Of a stretch of DNA of 64,000 nucleotides, positions 34,130-45,360 are shown piece by piece. The stretch is from CALCHA01 sp035548175 (GTDB lineage Bacteria; Planctomycetota; Phycisphaerae; WQYP01), in contig DASZTO010000023.1 in the NCBI GenBank assembly GCA_035548175.1, positions 37,181 to 101,180 of the forward strand. The letters run 5' to 3'. The notes under the pieces were generated by a model. That model did not search any database and was not told the origin of the DNA. It was given only the letters and a program-made list of their open reading frames with translations. The position numbers and the translations under genes were made by a program. Each line of letters opens with the position of its first letter. Within the stretch, counting starts at the first letter, position 1.

Positions 34130-35623
34130 TCATCCCACCGCCGGCGGCGCCGGAACGCCCACCGCCGCCATCCCCGATCCGCCCGATCTGTCCTCCGTCG
34201 CCCCGCGCTTCACCCGCCGCAGCGCCCACGCCAGCAGCAGCAACATCCCCGGTCCCACCCACTGCACGATCATCCCCGCAATCGGCGACACCTGATCCCG
34301 CGGCTCCTCCACCCACCGATCGATCAGCAGCCCGATCGGACTCAACGTCGTGATCGTCTGCAGAATCTTCTGCGAATCGCCCGGCAAGACCAGGTATGCC
34401 ACCAGCGCCACCACCATCGGCGCCAGCCACAACACCACCACACCCACCGACAGCCACAACACAACCCACCCGAACGCCACCAGCCGATACCACCGGCAAA
34501 ACAGATACGCCGCCATCACGAACGGCGCCACCGTCAAAAACGTGATCCCCACGTTCTTCCAGGTCAGCCCCCCGATCTGATCCGTTCCAAATGGAATCAG
34601 CGCCAGCGCCACCGCGGTCACCACCACCAGCGGCCACGCCAGATAAGCCATGCGTCGCGATTCCCCCTGTTCCACCGCCATCGTGTATGCCGGTATCAGG
34701 CTCAACAGCATCCCCACCACGATCGACGCCACCACCTGCATCGCATAGAACCCCGGTTGATCCCATTCATACGGCCGCGGCAGCATCAGAAACTGCTTCC
34801 ACGCCCCCATCCCGCATACCGACACGAACACCCACGCCAGCACCAGCAGGAACGCCTGCGTCGCCGTGAATGTCGTCGCATACATGCCCCGATACCGCCG
34901 GCACGCCCCGTTGAAAAACAGCGCGAAAAACGCCGCCTGTCCCGCTATGGACGCCGCAAACCCCCATTCCAACCGCACCGGGCTGCTGTAGCGGAACACC
35001 GTCTGCCCGATCAGCGGCCCCATCAGCAGCAGCACCCCCGGCAAAAAAATCGTGGCGTACACCAGGAAAGAACTGCAAATCCCCAGCAGCGCCATCCCCA
35101 GCGCGATAAAAAACGCATGCCGGTAAATCAGCGTCAGCAGCGCCGCCGCGCTCCATACCAGCCCCGCGAACAGCAGCAGCAGCCCCTGGTTGAACGCCAC
35201 ATCCCCCAGCGGCACGTGCGCCGCCGCCGCCAGAATCCACGCGAAAATCAGCGTCAAGCCCGCAAACGCCAGCGCGTGCGTCGTGCCCCCCAGCAGATAC
35301 CCCGCCACCGCGCGCCACGCCGGGATCGGCATCAGGCGATGCGATTCCATCATCCGCGACGACACATCATTCCGAATCGCCAGCGATATCCGCGCCGCGC
35401 CGAACAGCAGCAGCACCAGCGCCTCGACCATGAACAAAATCGTGATCGCCGCATCCGTGATCTTCGCCGGCGCGTAGGGCGTTCCCCCGTAATACAAGTA
35501 ACTTCCCACCACCGCACCGAAAATCAGCGCGTATGCCGACAGCATCAGCCCCAGCGACAGCGCCCCGCCCGCAAGCTGAAAGTGCGCCATCCCGATGGCA
35601 TAGGACCGTGACGATCCGATCAT
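34130..35623 (-). CDS. ABC transporter permease (exporter)
   Basis: 497 residues from the ATG at 35623 with GGGGAG five bases upstream. About 12 hydrophobic helices, beginning AGGALSLGLMLSAYALIFGAV; SSRMMESHRLMPIPAWRAVA resembles the cytoplasmic coupling helix region of ABC-2-type permeases. It follows the ATPase gene by 37 bases, making a two-gene exporter. Substrate unknown. Confidence 0.72.
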   Translation of the reverse strand: MIGSSRSYAIGMAHFQLAGGALSLGLMLSAYALIFGAVVGSYLYYGGTPYAPAKITDAAITILFMVEALVLLLFGAARISLAIRNDVSSRMMESHRLMPIPAWRAVAGYLLGGTTHALAFAGLTLIFAWILAAAAHVPLGDVAFNQGLLLLFAGLVWSAAALLTLIYRHAFFIALGMALLGICSSFLVYATIFLPGVLLLMGPLIGQTVFRYSSPVRLEWGFAASIAGQAAFFALFFNGACRRYRGMYATTFTATQAFLLVLAWVFVSVCGMGAWKQFLMLPRPYEWDQPGFYAMQVVASIVVGMLLSLIPAYTMAVEQGESRRMAYLAWPLVVVTAVALALIPFGTDQIGGLTWKNVGITFLTVAPFVMAAYLFCRWYRLVAFGWVVLWLSVGVVVLWLAPMVVALVAYLVLPGDSQKILQTITTLSPIGLLIDRWVEEPRDQVSPIAGMIVQWVGPGMLLLLAWALRRVKRGATEDRSGGSGMAAVGVPAPPAVG

Positions 35624-35660
35624 CGCATCTCCCCGGCTCGCCGCACTGCAACTCTCCGCA

Positions 35661-36602
35661 TCAGTCCACCTGCTGAATCCCGGTCCGCAAATACGCTTCC
35701 TCCAGCCCCGGCGCGTGCGCGCTGAACCCCGCCACCGGAATCCCCTTGCCGACGAGCGTCCGCAGCAGCCCCGCCGCACGGTCCTTCCCCGACTCATACA
35801 AAAACGTCACCCGCAACCGTCCCGGCGCGATCTCGCTGATCCCCGCAATCCCCGCCAGCTCCGCCTCCACATTCGCAATCGGCTCCGCCAGCTCCAGCGT
35901 GTACCGGCACCGCCCGTCGTCCGCGCCCGCCGACACCTCCGCCACCGTCCCGAACTTCATCAGCGATCCCTTGCTCATGATCGCGATGTGCGTGCAATAC
36001 TCCGGCATGTCCGCCAGAAGATGCGACGACAAAATCAACGTCTTGCCCTGCTCCCGCAAATCCGTCAGCAGCCGCCGAAACTGCACCCGCCCCGCCGGAT
36101 CCAGCCCCGCCGCCGGTTCATCCAGCAGAATCACGTTCGGATTCGGCAATAGCGTCCGCGCCACCCCCACCCGCTGCTTCATCCCGCGCGACAGCCCCTT
36201 GATCTTCGCCCCCGCCTTGTCCGTCAGCCACACCTTCTCCAGCCAGAAATCGATCAGCGTCCCGGTCTCCTCGGGCATCAGCCCATATCCCGCCGCCACG
36301 AATTGCAGAAACTGCCGGACCTTCATCCCCTCATACAGTGGCGGCACATCCGCCGTGAAACCGATGTTCCGCGCCGCCGATTCCAGCCCCGGCCGCACCT
36401 GCTCCCCGTGAATCATCACCGTCCCCGACGCCGGCCTCTGCAACGACGCAATCGTCCGCAGCAGCGTCGTCTTGCCCGATCCGTTCGGTCCGATCAACCC
36501 CAGCGTCTGCCCGGCATACAGCGAAAACGATACATCCTGCACCGCCGTGAATCGGCCGAACCGCACCGTGACGTTCTCAACCCGCAGTAACTCCATCCCC
36601 AT
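35661..36602 (-). CDS. ABC transporter ATP-binding protein (exporter)
   Basis: 313 residues from the ATG at 36602; an in-frame ATG at 36695 would add a charged 31-residue tail and neither start has a clear ribosome site. Conserved sequence begins MELLRVENVTVRFG. Walker A GPNGSGKTTLL, signature IKGLSRGMKQRVGVA, Walker B NVILLDEPAAGLDP and H-loop LILSSHLLADMPE, in the CcmA/ABC-2 branch. C-terminal 90 residues form the extra regulatory domain typical of this group. Paired with the permease 37 bases downstream. Confidence 0.87.
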   Translation of the reverse strand: MGMELLRVENVTVRFGRFTAVQDVSFSLYAGQTLGLIGPNGSGKTTLLRTIASLQRPASGTVMIHGEQVRPGLESAARNIGFTADVPPLYEGMKVRQFLQFVAAGYGLMPEETGTLIDFWLEKVWLTDKAGAKIKGLSRGMKQRVGVARTLLPNPNVILLDEPAAGLDPAGRVQFRRLLTDLREQGKTLILSSHLLADMPEYCTHIAIMSKGSLMKFGTVAEVSAGADDGRCRYTLELAEPIANVEAELAGIAGISEIAPGRLRVTFLYESGKDRAAGLLRTLVGKGIPVAGFSAHAPGLEEAYLRTGIQQVD

Positions 36603-36829
36603 CGTACGCCGCACCCCCGCCGCAGGTGCGAACGCGCGCTCCGGCTCTCCGGTTCGCTCCTCCCCGGTCAGAAAATCGGTGTCAGCCCTCTCCATGACCA
36701 GAGATTACGCCCGGCACGCAGCCCCGTCAAAGGAATCTTGGAAGGGGGGCATCATGCGGCCGCTGCCTCAACCCAACCGGCCCCTCGGCAACAAGGCCCG
36801 CGCCCCACCCCATCGCCGCCTCCCGGTGC

Positions 36830-36867
36830 AAAAAAAAAGAGAGCCGGAACAAGGATGTTCCGGCTCT
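36830..36867 (-). terminator. intrinsic terminator of the small RNA
   Basis: On the minus strand AGAGCCGGAACA and TGTTCCGGCTCT (36867-36856 and 36851-36840) form a perfect 12-pair stem with a four-base loop, followed after two bases by nine T (36838-36830). Confidence 0.9.
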
Positions 36868-37025
36868 GGAGGGGGATCTAAGGAAGGCCTGGGGAAGGAA
36901 CTTCCTTAGATGGGAGAAGGACAAAGTTAATAATCGCCAGAAAAAACAGAAGTCGGGAGTCGTTTCACAGGTTCTGAATGTAGTACGTGGGTGATCCGAA
37001 TTTCCCGGCCCCGTTGGCCCTGACT
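36830..37025 (-). ncRNA. probable small structured RNA, about 195 nt
   Basis: A near-consensus promoter upstream and a strong intrinsic terminator at the end bound a stretch with no convincing ORF. Internal structure includes a perfect 11-pair hairpin (ATCTAAGGAAG at 36876-36886 with CTTCCTTAGAT at 36901-36911). The expected transcript starts near 37025 and ends in the T-run near 36830. The size would suit 6S RNA, but the fold is not visibly 6S-like, and no known family is recognised. It lies downstream of dnaK, beyond the dnaK terminator. Confidence 0.6.
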
Positions 37026-37031
37026 GACCGA

Positions 37032-37060
37032 ATTATCGCGTGGCTCCTGTGATTTGTCCA
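37032..37060 (-). promoter_or_regulatory. sigma-70-type promoter for the small RNA
   Basis: Minus strand TGGACA (37060-37055) and GATAAT (37037-37032), separated by exactly 17 bases; each differs from the consensus hexamer by one base. It is the best promoter match I find in the window. Confidence 0.65.
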
Positions 37061-37157
37061 GTCCGAGATCCAAATTTTTCCGAAAATATTCGCCGCGCTC
37101 CGACCTTCCCCCCCGGCCTCCCGCGGCCAGACGCCCCGCGCCCGCCCTCGTTCCCAT

Positions 37158-37190
37158 AAAAAAAAGCGGAGCGCCTTGCGACGCCCCGCT
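37158..37190 (-). terminator. intrinsic terminator of dnaK
   Basis: On the minus strand AGCGGGGCG and CGCTCCGCT (37190-37182 and 37173-37165) pair over nine positions with one G-U, loop of eight, then a run of T to 37158. It is about 60 bases after the dnaK stop. Confidence 0.85.
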
Positions 37191-37252
37191 CAATGCGTGA
37201 TCCGTTTATCCCCGGCGACCAGTCCCCGCCGCCGGTGGGGTGGGGGGGGGGG

Positions 37253-39196
<1,944 letters not shown>

Positions 39197-39845
39197 GTGG
39201 GGGCTCCTTCCGAGAGTTCAATGTGCGTGGCGAACCGGGGCCTGTTTCCAGACGCGTCCCGACCCTCGCCGCTGACTCCCTATGCAACAGGTGTACCGCA
39301 CCCCGACGAATTGTCTGTGCCGCGCGTAAGTATCAGGTACAATATGACTTGTAGAATAGGCCGGCCGCTGCACGCACCGCCGCGCTCCTGCCAATCCCCG
39401 CCCCGCTTTCTGCCGCCTTGGCAGCCGCGCCCACCGCGGGCATCCCGCGCGTATGACCACCGCGCCCCAACCTCTTCGCAATTGCTGTGAAAGCCTCGCC
39501 CCGCCTCGCCCTGGCCGCTGACGCACTTCCGCGGCGGGGACACCGTACAAAATCCCACGCCGCGAGGCCATTCTCTCCCGCGGCCGCCTCACAACTTCTC
39601 GCCATCGGCCTCCAGAGCCGTCCCCCCCCGGCCCCCCCTCACCCCAATCCTCCCCCTCCCATGTAAAGACGCATGAGTGGCGTCCGAGTTCAAAAAAAGA
39701 GCCGGATTTATGATTGCGTACCTTTCTCCCCCGCCACGTTCCATCCCACCCCGCGGCCTTGCCCCCGCCATTTCTCAACCGTATTCTCATCCCCTTCCCC
39801 CTGCTGGCCCATCGGCCCGCAACTGCTGACCCCCTGGAGCCCCGC
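39197..39845. other. long divergent intergenic region between dnaK and leuS
   Basis: About 650 bases holding no supported gene. An AT-rich patch at 39320-39360 (around GTACAATATGACTTGTAG) is the likeliest promoter area, but I cannot assign hexamers confidently. I looked for a CIRCE element (TTAGCACTC palindrome) for dnaK and did not find one. Confidence 0.5.
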
Positions 39846-42509
39846 ATGCCCGGTTACAACCACGCCGCAATCGAAAAAAAATGGCAAGCCCTCTGGGCAT
39901 CCCACAAGGTCTTCACCACCAACATCCACGACCACGCACGCCCCAAGTATTACGTCCTCGATATGTTCCCCTATCCCAGCGGCCAGGGTCTCCACGTTGG
40001 CCATCCCGAAGGCTACACCGCCACCGACATCATCGCCCGCTACAAACGCGCCAACGGCTTCAACGTCATGCACCCCATGGGCTGGGACGCCTTCGGCCTG
40101 CCCGCCGAACAATACGCCATCAAAAACAACGTCCACCCGCGCGAAACCACCGCCAAAAACATCAACCGCTTCCGTGAACAGCTCCAGGCCATCGGCTTCT
40201 CCTACGACTGGTCCCGCGAAGTCGACACCACCGACCCCAGGTATTACCGCTGGACCCAATGGATCTTCCTCAAACTCTACGACACCTGGTTCGACGAATC
40301 CCAACAAAAAGGCCGCCCCATCCGCGAACTCGTCGAAGAATTCAAAACCGGGCAGCGCCCGATCCCACAAATCGGCAATAGGCAATCGGCAATGGGCAAT
40401 TGGGACAGCCTCTCCCCCACGGAACAACGCCAACTCCTCGCTCACTACCGCCTCGCCTACGAAGCCGAAGTCCCCGTCAACTGGTGCCCCGGCCTCGGCA
40501 CCGTCCTGGCCAATGAAGAAGTCATCGATGGCAAATCCGAAGTCGGCGGCTTCCCCGTCGAACGACGCCCCATGAAACAATGGATGCTCCGCATCACCGC
40601 CTACGCCCAACGCCTCCTGGCTGGTCTCCACAAACTCGACTGGTCCGACTCCCTCAAGGAAATGCAACGCAACTGGATCGGCCGCAGCGAAGGCGCGGAA
40701 GTCACGTTCAAGTTGTCAGTGGTCAGTGGTCAGTGGTCAGAGCTGACGGTCTTCACCACGCGCCCCGACACGCTCTTCGGCGCGACTTACATGGTCATCG
40801 CCCCTGAACATTCCCTCGCCAATTCCCCCGCGCCCGAGCAGGCCGCCGAGGTGCGGAAATACCAGAAATACGCCGCCTCGCGCTCCGATCGCGAACGCCA
40901 GGAAGATACCTCCAAAACCGGCGCCTTCACCGGCCTTTACGCCATCAACCCCGTCAACAACAAACAAATCCCCATCTGGGTCTCCGACTACGTCCTCATG
41001 GGTTACGGCACCGGCGCCATCATGGCCGTCCCCGCCCACGACCAGCGAGATCACGAATTCGCCACGAAGTTCAACCTCCCCATCATCCAGGTCGTAGCCC
41101 CGCGTGGTAACGCGGGGCCTGGGGGCGCTTCGCCCGAGGACCACGCCCTCGAAGAAGAAGGCATCGCCATCAACTCCCCCTGGATCGACGGCCTGCCCAC
41201 CCCCGAGGCCAAAAAGAAAATCACCGCCATCCTCGAAGAAAAAAACATCGGCAAAAAAACCATCAACTACAAACTCCGCGACTGGCTCTTCTCCCGCCAA
41301 CGCTACTGGGGCGAACCCTTCCCCATCGTCCACCTCGCCGACGGCACCAACGTCGCCCTCTCCGAATCCGAACTCCCCGTCAAACTCCCCGAACTCGAAG
41401 ATTTCAAACCCACCGGCACCATCGATCCCCCGCTCTCCAAAGCGAAAGACTGGGTCAACGTCCGCGTCGATGTCAAAGACCTTGGCGGCGATTACGTCGC
41501 CCATCTCGACACTAGCGGTGGGGGGGGGCAACCCGCCCGCCGCGAGCTCAACACCATGCCGCAATGGGCCGGCTCCTGCTGGTATTACCTCCGCTACCTC
41601 GATCCCTCCGACGAAGACAACTTCGTCGCCCCCACCATCGAAAAATACTGGATGGGCAACGGCGTGGATCTCTACGTCGGCGGCGTCGAACATGCCGTCC
41701 TCCACCTCCTTTACTCCCGCTTCTGGCACAAAGTCCTCTTCGACCGCGGCCTGGTCTCCTCCGACGAACCCTTCCGCAAACTCGTCAACCAGGGCCTCAT
41801 CCTCGGCGAAGACGGCCAGAAAATGTCCAAGTCCCGCGGCAACGTCATCAACCCCGACGACGTCATCGCCCACTACGGCGCCGACTCCCTCCGCATGTTC
41901 GAAATGTTCATGGGCCCGCTCGACCAGGTAAAACCCTGGTCCACCGCCGGCGTCGAAGGCGTCTACCGCTTCCTCCAGCGCGTGTGGCGAAATCTCTTTG
42001 ACGAAAACGACGCCCCTAAAATGCGCCCCGAAACACCCCCGGACATTCTGCGCGGCCTGCACCGCCTCATCAAAAAAGCCGGCGAGGACATCGAGCGCCT
42101 CAGCTTCAACACCGCCATCGCCGCTATGATGGAATTCAACAACCTCGTCGCCAAATCCGAGGGCATCGCCGCGCCCGAAGCGATCACCTTCCTGCGCGTC
42201 CTCGAGCCTTTCGCTCCCCATTTCGCCGAGGAAGCCTATCACCGCATCGCCGGCGCCGCCGCCAAAACCTCCATCAGCCAACTGCCCTGGCCGTCATACG
42301 ATGCCGCCCTGCTCATCGACGCCACCGTGGAAATCCCCGTGCAGGTCAACGGCAAACTGCGCAGCCGGGTCAGCGTCCCCAATGATGCCGACGAAGCCAC
42401 CGCCGTCGCCGCCGCCCTCGCCGATGCCGAGGTCCAGAAGTTCCTCGCCGGCAAAGAACCCCGAAAAAAGATCTTCGTCAAAGGCCGCATGGTCAACCTC
42501 GTGGTGTGA
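39846..42509 (+). CDS. leuS: leucyl-tRNA synthetase with repeat-derived insertions
   Basis: 887 residues from the ATG at 39846 (typical bacterial length about 860). HVGH at 50-53 and KMSKS at 659-663 are the class I signatures; the editing domain has TTRPDTLFGATYMV, and MPQWAGSCWYYLRYLDPSD the leucine-specific region. Four repeat-like stretches sit in frame: a GGCAAT heptamer array (IGNRQSAMGN), a GTCAGTG array (LSVVSGQWS), a REP-like palindrome (APRGNAGPGGASP) and a G9 tract (SGGGG). All fall between conserved blocks, so the enzyme is probably active. It charges tRNA-Leu. Confidence 0.96.
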   Translation: MPGYNHAAIEKKWQALWASHKVFTTNIHDHARPKYYVLDMFPYPSGQGLHVGHPEGYTATDIIARYKRANGFNVMHPMGWDAFGLPAEQYAIKNNVHPRETTAKNINRFREQLQAIGFSYDWSREVDTTDPRYYRWTQWIFLKLYDTWFDESQQKGRPIRELVEEFKTGQRPIPQIGNRQSAMGNWDSLSPTEQRQLLAHYRLAYEAEVPVNWCPGLGTVLANEEVIDGKSEVGGFPVERRPMKQWMLRITAYAQRLLAGLHKLDWSDSLKEMQRNWIGRSEGAEVTFKLSVVSGQWSELTVFTTRPDTLFGATYMVIAPEHSLANSPAPEQAAEVRKYQKYAASRSDRERQEDTSKTGAFTGLYAINPVNNKQIPIWVSDYVLMGYGTGAIMAVPAHDQRDHEFATKFNLPIIQVVAPRGNAGPGGASPEDHALEEEGIAINSPWIDGLPTPEAKKKITAILEEKNIGKKTINYKLRDWLFSRQRYWGEPFPIVHLADGTNVALSESELPVKLPELEDFKPTGTIDPPLSKAKDWVNVRVDVKDLGGDYVAHLDTSGGGGQPARRELNTMPQWAGSCWYYLRYLDPSDEDNFVAPTIEKYWMGNGVDLYVGGVEHAVLHLLYSRFWHKVLFDRGLVSSDEPFRKLVNQGLILGEDGQKMSKSRGNVINPDDVIAHYGADSLRMFEMFMGPLDQVKPWSTAGVEGVYRFLQRVWRNLFDENDAPKMRPETPPDILRGLHRLIKKAGEDIERLSFNTAIAAMMEFNNLVAKSEGIAAPEAITFLRVLEPFAPHFAEEAYHRIAGAAAKTSISQLPWPSYDAALLIDATVEIPVQVNGKLRSRVSVPNDADEATAVAAALADAEVQKFLAGKEPRKKIFVKGRMVNLVV
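40374..40401 (+). repeat. in-frame heptamer array in leuS (GGCAATN x4)
   Basis: Four direct 7-base units GGCAATA, GGCAATC, GGCAATG, GGCAATT. It encodes roughly GNRQSAMGN in a loop ahead of VNWCPGLG. Confidence 0.9.
40715..40742 (+). repeat. in-frame heptamer array in leuS (GTCAGTG x4)
   Basis: Three GTCAGTG units and one GTCAGAG, encoding SVVSGQWSE inside the editing-domain entry loop. Confidence 0.92.
41098..41135 (+). repeat. in-frame double palindrome in leuS
   Basis: CCCCGCG and CGCGGGG (loop TGGTAA) followed by GGGCG and CGCCC (loop CTT). It reads in frame through PRGNAGPGGASP. Confidence 0.75.
41520..41528 (+). repeat. G9 homopolymer in leuS
   Basis: GGT followed by nine G, encoding GGGG in a segment that is normally short in LeuRS. 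Length change by one base would frameshift an essential gene. Confidence 0.85.
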
Positions 42510-42565
42510 TTGCCGCGGCCCGGGACGATACAATGCCCGATTGCCTGGACACCCCCGGAGCCACC

Positions 42566-43648
42566 ATGACCGCCGCCCTCACCACAGATCCCGCGAATCC
42601 CACGGTCCCCGCCGCCCTCCCCGCGCACGAATGGTATGAAGCCACGCCCCTGCCCACCTACTCCATGGTCGTCCCCATGTACAACGAGGCCGACTCCGTC
42701 CAGCAACTCTACGACGGCCTCACGCGCAACCTCGCCTCCTTCGGCAAACCTTACGAAATCATCTTCATCAACGACGGCTCCAAAGACGACACCTACGCCC
42801 GCCTCCTCGCACTCGCCGAAAAAGATCCCCACGTCTTCGTCATCAACCTCCGCCGCAACTTCGGCCAAACCCCCGCCCTCGCCGCCGGCTTCGATCACGC
42901 CCGCGGCGAAATCATCATCGCCATGGACGGCGATCTCCAGCACGATCCCAACGAACTTCCCAAGTTCATCGCCAAAATCGATGAAGGCTACGATGTTGTC
43001 TCCGGCTGGCGCGAAAAACGCGTCGATGGCCTCTTCCTCCGCCGCATCCCCTCCAAAATCGCCAACAAGCTCATCCGCAAAATCTCCAAGGTCGACATCC
43101 ACGACTTCGGCACCACCTTCAAAGCCTATCGCCGCGACCTCCTCCAGCACATCACCCTCTACGGCGACAACCACCGCTTCATCCCCGCCCTCGCCTACAT
43201 GGCCGGTGCGAAAATCACCGAAGTCCCCATCAAAAACATCGCCGCCCCATACCGCCCCTCCAATTACGGCATCGGCCGCACCTTCCGCGTCATGCTCGAC
43301 CTCCTCACCATCAAGTTCCTCAACAGCTACCTCACCCGCCCCATCCACCTCTTCGGCAAGCTCGGCCTCGCCTCGCTGTTCATCTCCGGCGTCATCTTCC
43401 TCTTCCTCCTCATACGCAAAATCTTCTGGCACGTCAGCCTCGTCGAAGCCCACGGCCCCCTCATGATCCTCGGCGTCATGGTCTTCTTCATGGCCTTTAT
43501 GTTCTTCGCCACCGGCCTGCTCGCCGAGCTCATCTCGCGCGTCTATTTCGAATCCCAACGCAAAAGCATCTACACCGTCCGCGAAATCCGCCACGGCCAA
43601 TCCGCCTGGCAGGGCCGCCCCGGACGCCCCGTCATCCCGCGCGACTGA
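42566..43648 (+). CDS. membrane glycosyltransferase family 2 (polyprenyl-phosphate sugar synthase type)
   Basis: 360 residues from the ATG at 42566 (GGAG six bases upstream). GT-A domain: MVVPMYNEADSVQQLYDGL, FINDGSKDDT, IIAMDGDLQHDPNELP with the DxD motif, VVSGWREKRVDG. Two C-terminal membrane helices (about 270-340) are typical of DPM1/GtrB-like enzymes that load a sugar onto polyprenyl phosphate. It converges on the OGT gene with a 12-base gap, and with the TMTC-like gene suggests a protein glycosylation locus. Confidence 0.87.
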   Translation: MTAALTTDPANPTVPAALPAHEWYEATPLPTYSMVVPMYNEADSVQQLYDGLTRNLASFGKPYEIIFINDGSKDDTYARLLALAEKDPHVFVINLRRNFGQTPALAAGFDHARGEIIIAMDGDLQHDPNELPKFIAKIDEGYDVVSGWREKRVDGLFLRRIPSKIANKLIRKISKVDIHDFGTTFKAYRRDLLQHITLYGDNHRFIPALAYMAGAKITEVPIKNIAAPYRPSNYGIGRTFRVMLDLLTIKFLNSYLTRPIHLFGKLGLASLFISGVIFLFLLIRKIFWHVSLVEAHGPLMILGVMVFFMAFMFFATGLLAELISRVYFESQRKSIYTVREIRHGQSAWQGRPGRPVIPRD

Positions 43649-43659
43649 GCAACGCCCGG

Positions 43660-45339
43660 TCAGGCCGTCTGCGCATTCGCCCACGCGCGCCACATCGTCC
43701 GGTACGTCTCTTCGACTTTCCCGGTGAACCCCGCCGCATCCATCAACGGCGACGCCCGCATCCGCTCCCGCAGCCCCTGCCGCATCTTCGCCAACCGCTG
43801 CAAATCCACCGCCCACGCCGCCGCAATCTCCACGAAATGCGCCTCATCTCGCGCCGCCAACTCCGGCAACCCCAGATTCATCGCCTGGCAAAAACCCGCC
43901 CGCGCCACCGGCACATCGCCAATCAACGTGATCACCGGCACCCCCATCCAGAACGCATCCAGACTCGTCGTGTGCCCATTCGACGGAAACGTGTCCAGGC
44001 ACAAATCGATCTCGTGATACGCCCGCAGATACTCCTGCCGCGCCATGCGATCGAGAAACCGCACGCGCTCCGCCGCCACGCCGCGCTTTTCCAGAAACCC
44101 CAGCACGCGCCGCCGCACACTTCCCCCCGGCGCCAGCAGATGCAGCCGCGAGCCTGGCACCGCACGAAGCACCTCCGCCCAAAGCGCCAGCACCGCCTCA
44201 TTCACCTTCGCAAACCGATTCAAACAGCCGAACGTGATCGCATTGCCAGGAGCCGAAAGCGCCGGCAGCGCATTGACCGGCGGATCCGTCTCCGGCGGCT
44301 GGTAGCACCAGAAACTCTCCAGCACCGCCAGCGGCCGCTCCGCCGAATAACGCGGCGGCACTCCCGAACCCACCGGCGGTTCCAGCCACCGATCCGTCAG
44401 CCGATAGTCAATCGCATCCAGCCCCGTCGTGTCCGGATACCCGCCATAAGAAACCTGCACCGGCGCCGGCTTTCTCGCAAAAATCAGCAGCCGGTTGTCC
44501 GCCATGTGCAGCGAAAGATCCACAAGAATGTCGATCTGCTGCGCGCGAATCAGCTCCGCCGCCTCATCATCCGAAAGCCCGCTGATGTCATGCCAATGAT
44601 CGGCATATCCGCGAAACCGCGCCGTCACCTCATCCGGCCGCGCCACGCTCGAAAAGCAGTGAATCTCAAACGCGTCGTGGTCATGATGGCGCAGCAGCGG
44701 CTGCACAATAAACGCCAAAACGTGATCGCAAAAATCCGGACTCACGTATCCCACGCGCACTCGCCGCCGCGCCGTCCGATCGTTGCCATGCGGACGGCGC
44801 TGCGGCCGAAACGGTTCGGCTTGCAGAAAACACCAGCGCTTGTGCTCCTCCGCGAAAGCCGCCGCATCACATGCCGGATCCAGAAAAAACGCGCACAGCA
44901 GATTGTCGTGCGCCGCCCCATACCGCGGCCGCAGCCGCAACGCCATCCGAAACGCCGCCATCGCATCCGCCGGCAACGCCTGTTCCTGCAAGCACGTCCC
45001 CAGGTTGTTGTACGCCTCCGCCAGCGTCGGATCGAGCGCGATCGCCCGCCGAAATAATGCGATCGCCTCATCCAACTGCCCCCCCGATTCCATGTACAGC
45101 GTCCCCAGGTTCACGTGATACCCCGCCACCTCCGGCCGCAGCGCGATCGCCCGCTCGATCAACTGCATCGCCTGCGCCGTCTGCCCTGCCTGGTGAAACA
45201 GCACCCCCAGCAAATGCAACGCATCCGCATTCTCCGGCTCCCGCTCCAACACCTGCCGATACAATTCCTCCGCCCGGCCAACATCGCCCGCCTGATGCGC
45301 CGCCACCGCTTCCCGTAGGACTTGCTGAATCTCACTCAT
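43660..45339 (-). CDS. TPR-containing SPINDLY-type O-GlcNAc transferase
   Basis: 559 residues from the ATG at 45339 (a GTG four codons earlier is also possible). TPR units occupy about 1-160 (AEELYRQVLEREPENADALH, VAGYHVNLGTLYMESG). The C-terminal GT41 domain has VGYVSPDFCDHVLAFIVQPL with the conserved histidine, VDLSLHMADNRLLIFARKPA, FGCLNRFAKVNEAVL and LDTFPSNGHTTSLDAFWMGV, the UDP-binding region. It is expected to modify serine/threonine of cytoplasmic proteins with a sugar. It follows the TMTC-like gene by 21 bases, likely co-transcribed. Confidence 0.9.
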   Translation of the reverse strand: MSEIQQVLREAVAAHQAGDVGRAEELYRQVLEREPENADALHLLGVLFHQAGQTAQAMQLIERAIALRPEVAGYHVNLGTLYMESGGQLDEAIALFRRAIALDPTLAEAYNNLGTCLQEQALPADAMAAFRMALRLRPRYGAAHDNLLCAFFLDPACDAAAFAEEHKRWCFLQAEPFRPQRRPHGNDRTARRRVRVGYVSPDFCDHVLAFIVQPLLRHHDHDAFEIHCFSSVARPDEVTARFRGYADHWHDISGLSDDEAAELIRAQQIDILVDLSLHMADNRLLIFARKPAPVQVSYGGYPDTTGLDAIDYRLTDRWLEPPVGSGVPPRYSAERPLAVLESFWCYQPPETDPPVNALPALSAPGNAITFGCLNRFAKVNEAVLALWAEVLRAVPGSRLHLLAPGGSVRRRVLGFLEKRGVAAERVRFLDRMARQEYLRAYHEIDLCLDTFPSNGHTTSLDAFWMGVPVITLIGDVPVARAGFCQAMNLGLPELAARDEAHFVEIAAAWAVDLQRLAKMRQGLRERMRASPLMDAAGFTGKVEETYRTMWRAWANAQTA

Positions 45340-45360
45340 CGGACAGTTCACAAAAAAGGG

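Noticed and set aside
36830..37025. Assignment of the small RNA as 6S RNA
   Set aside because: Size would fit, but the closed 5'/3' stem with central bubble is not evident; left as unassigned.
36927..37193. 88-codon minus-strand ORF overlapping the small RNA and the dnaK terminator
   Set aside because: It begins inside a terminator, has no ribosome site or domain, and runs across a promoter; the RNA reading is better supported.
39197..39345. CIRCE/HrcA operator upstream of dnaK
   Set aside because: No TTAGCACTC/GAGTGCTAA inverted repeat is present.
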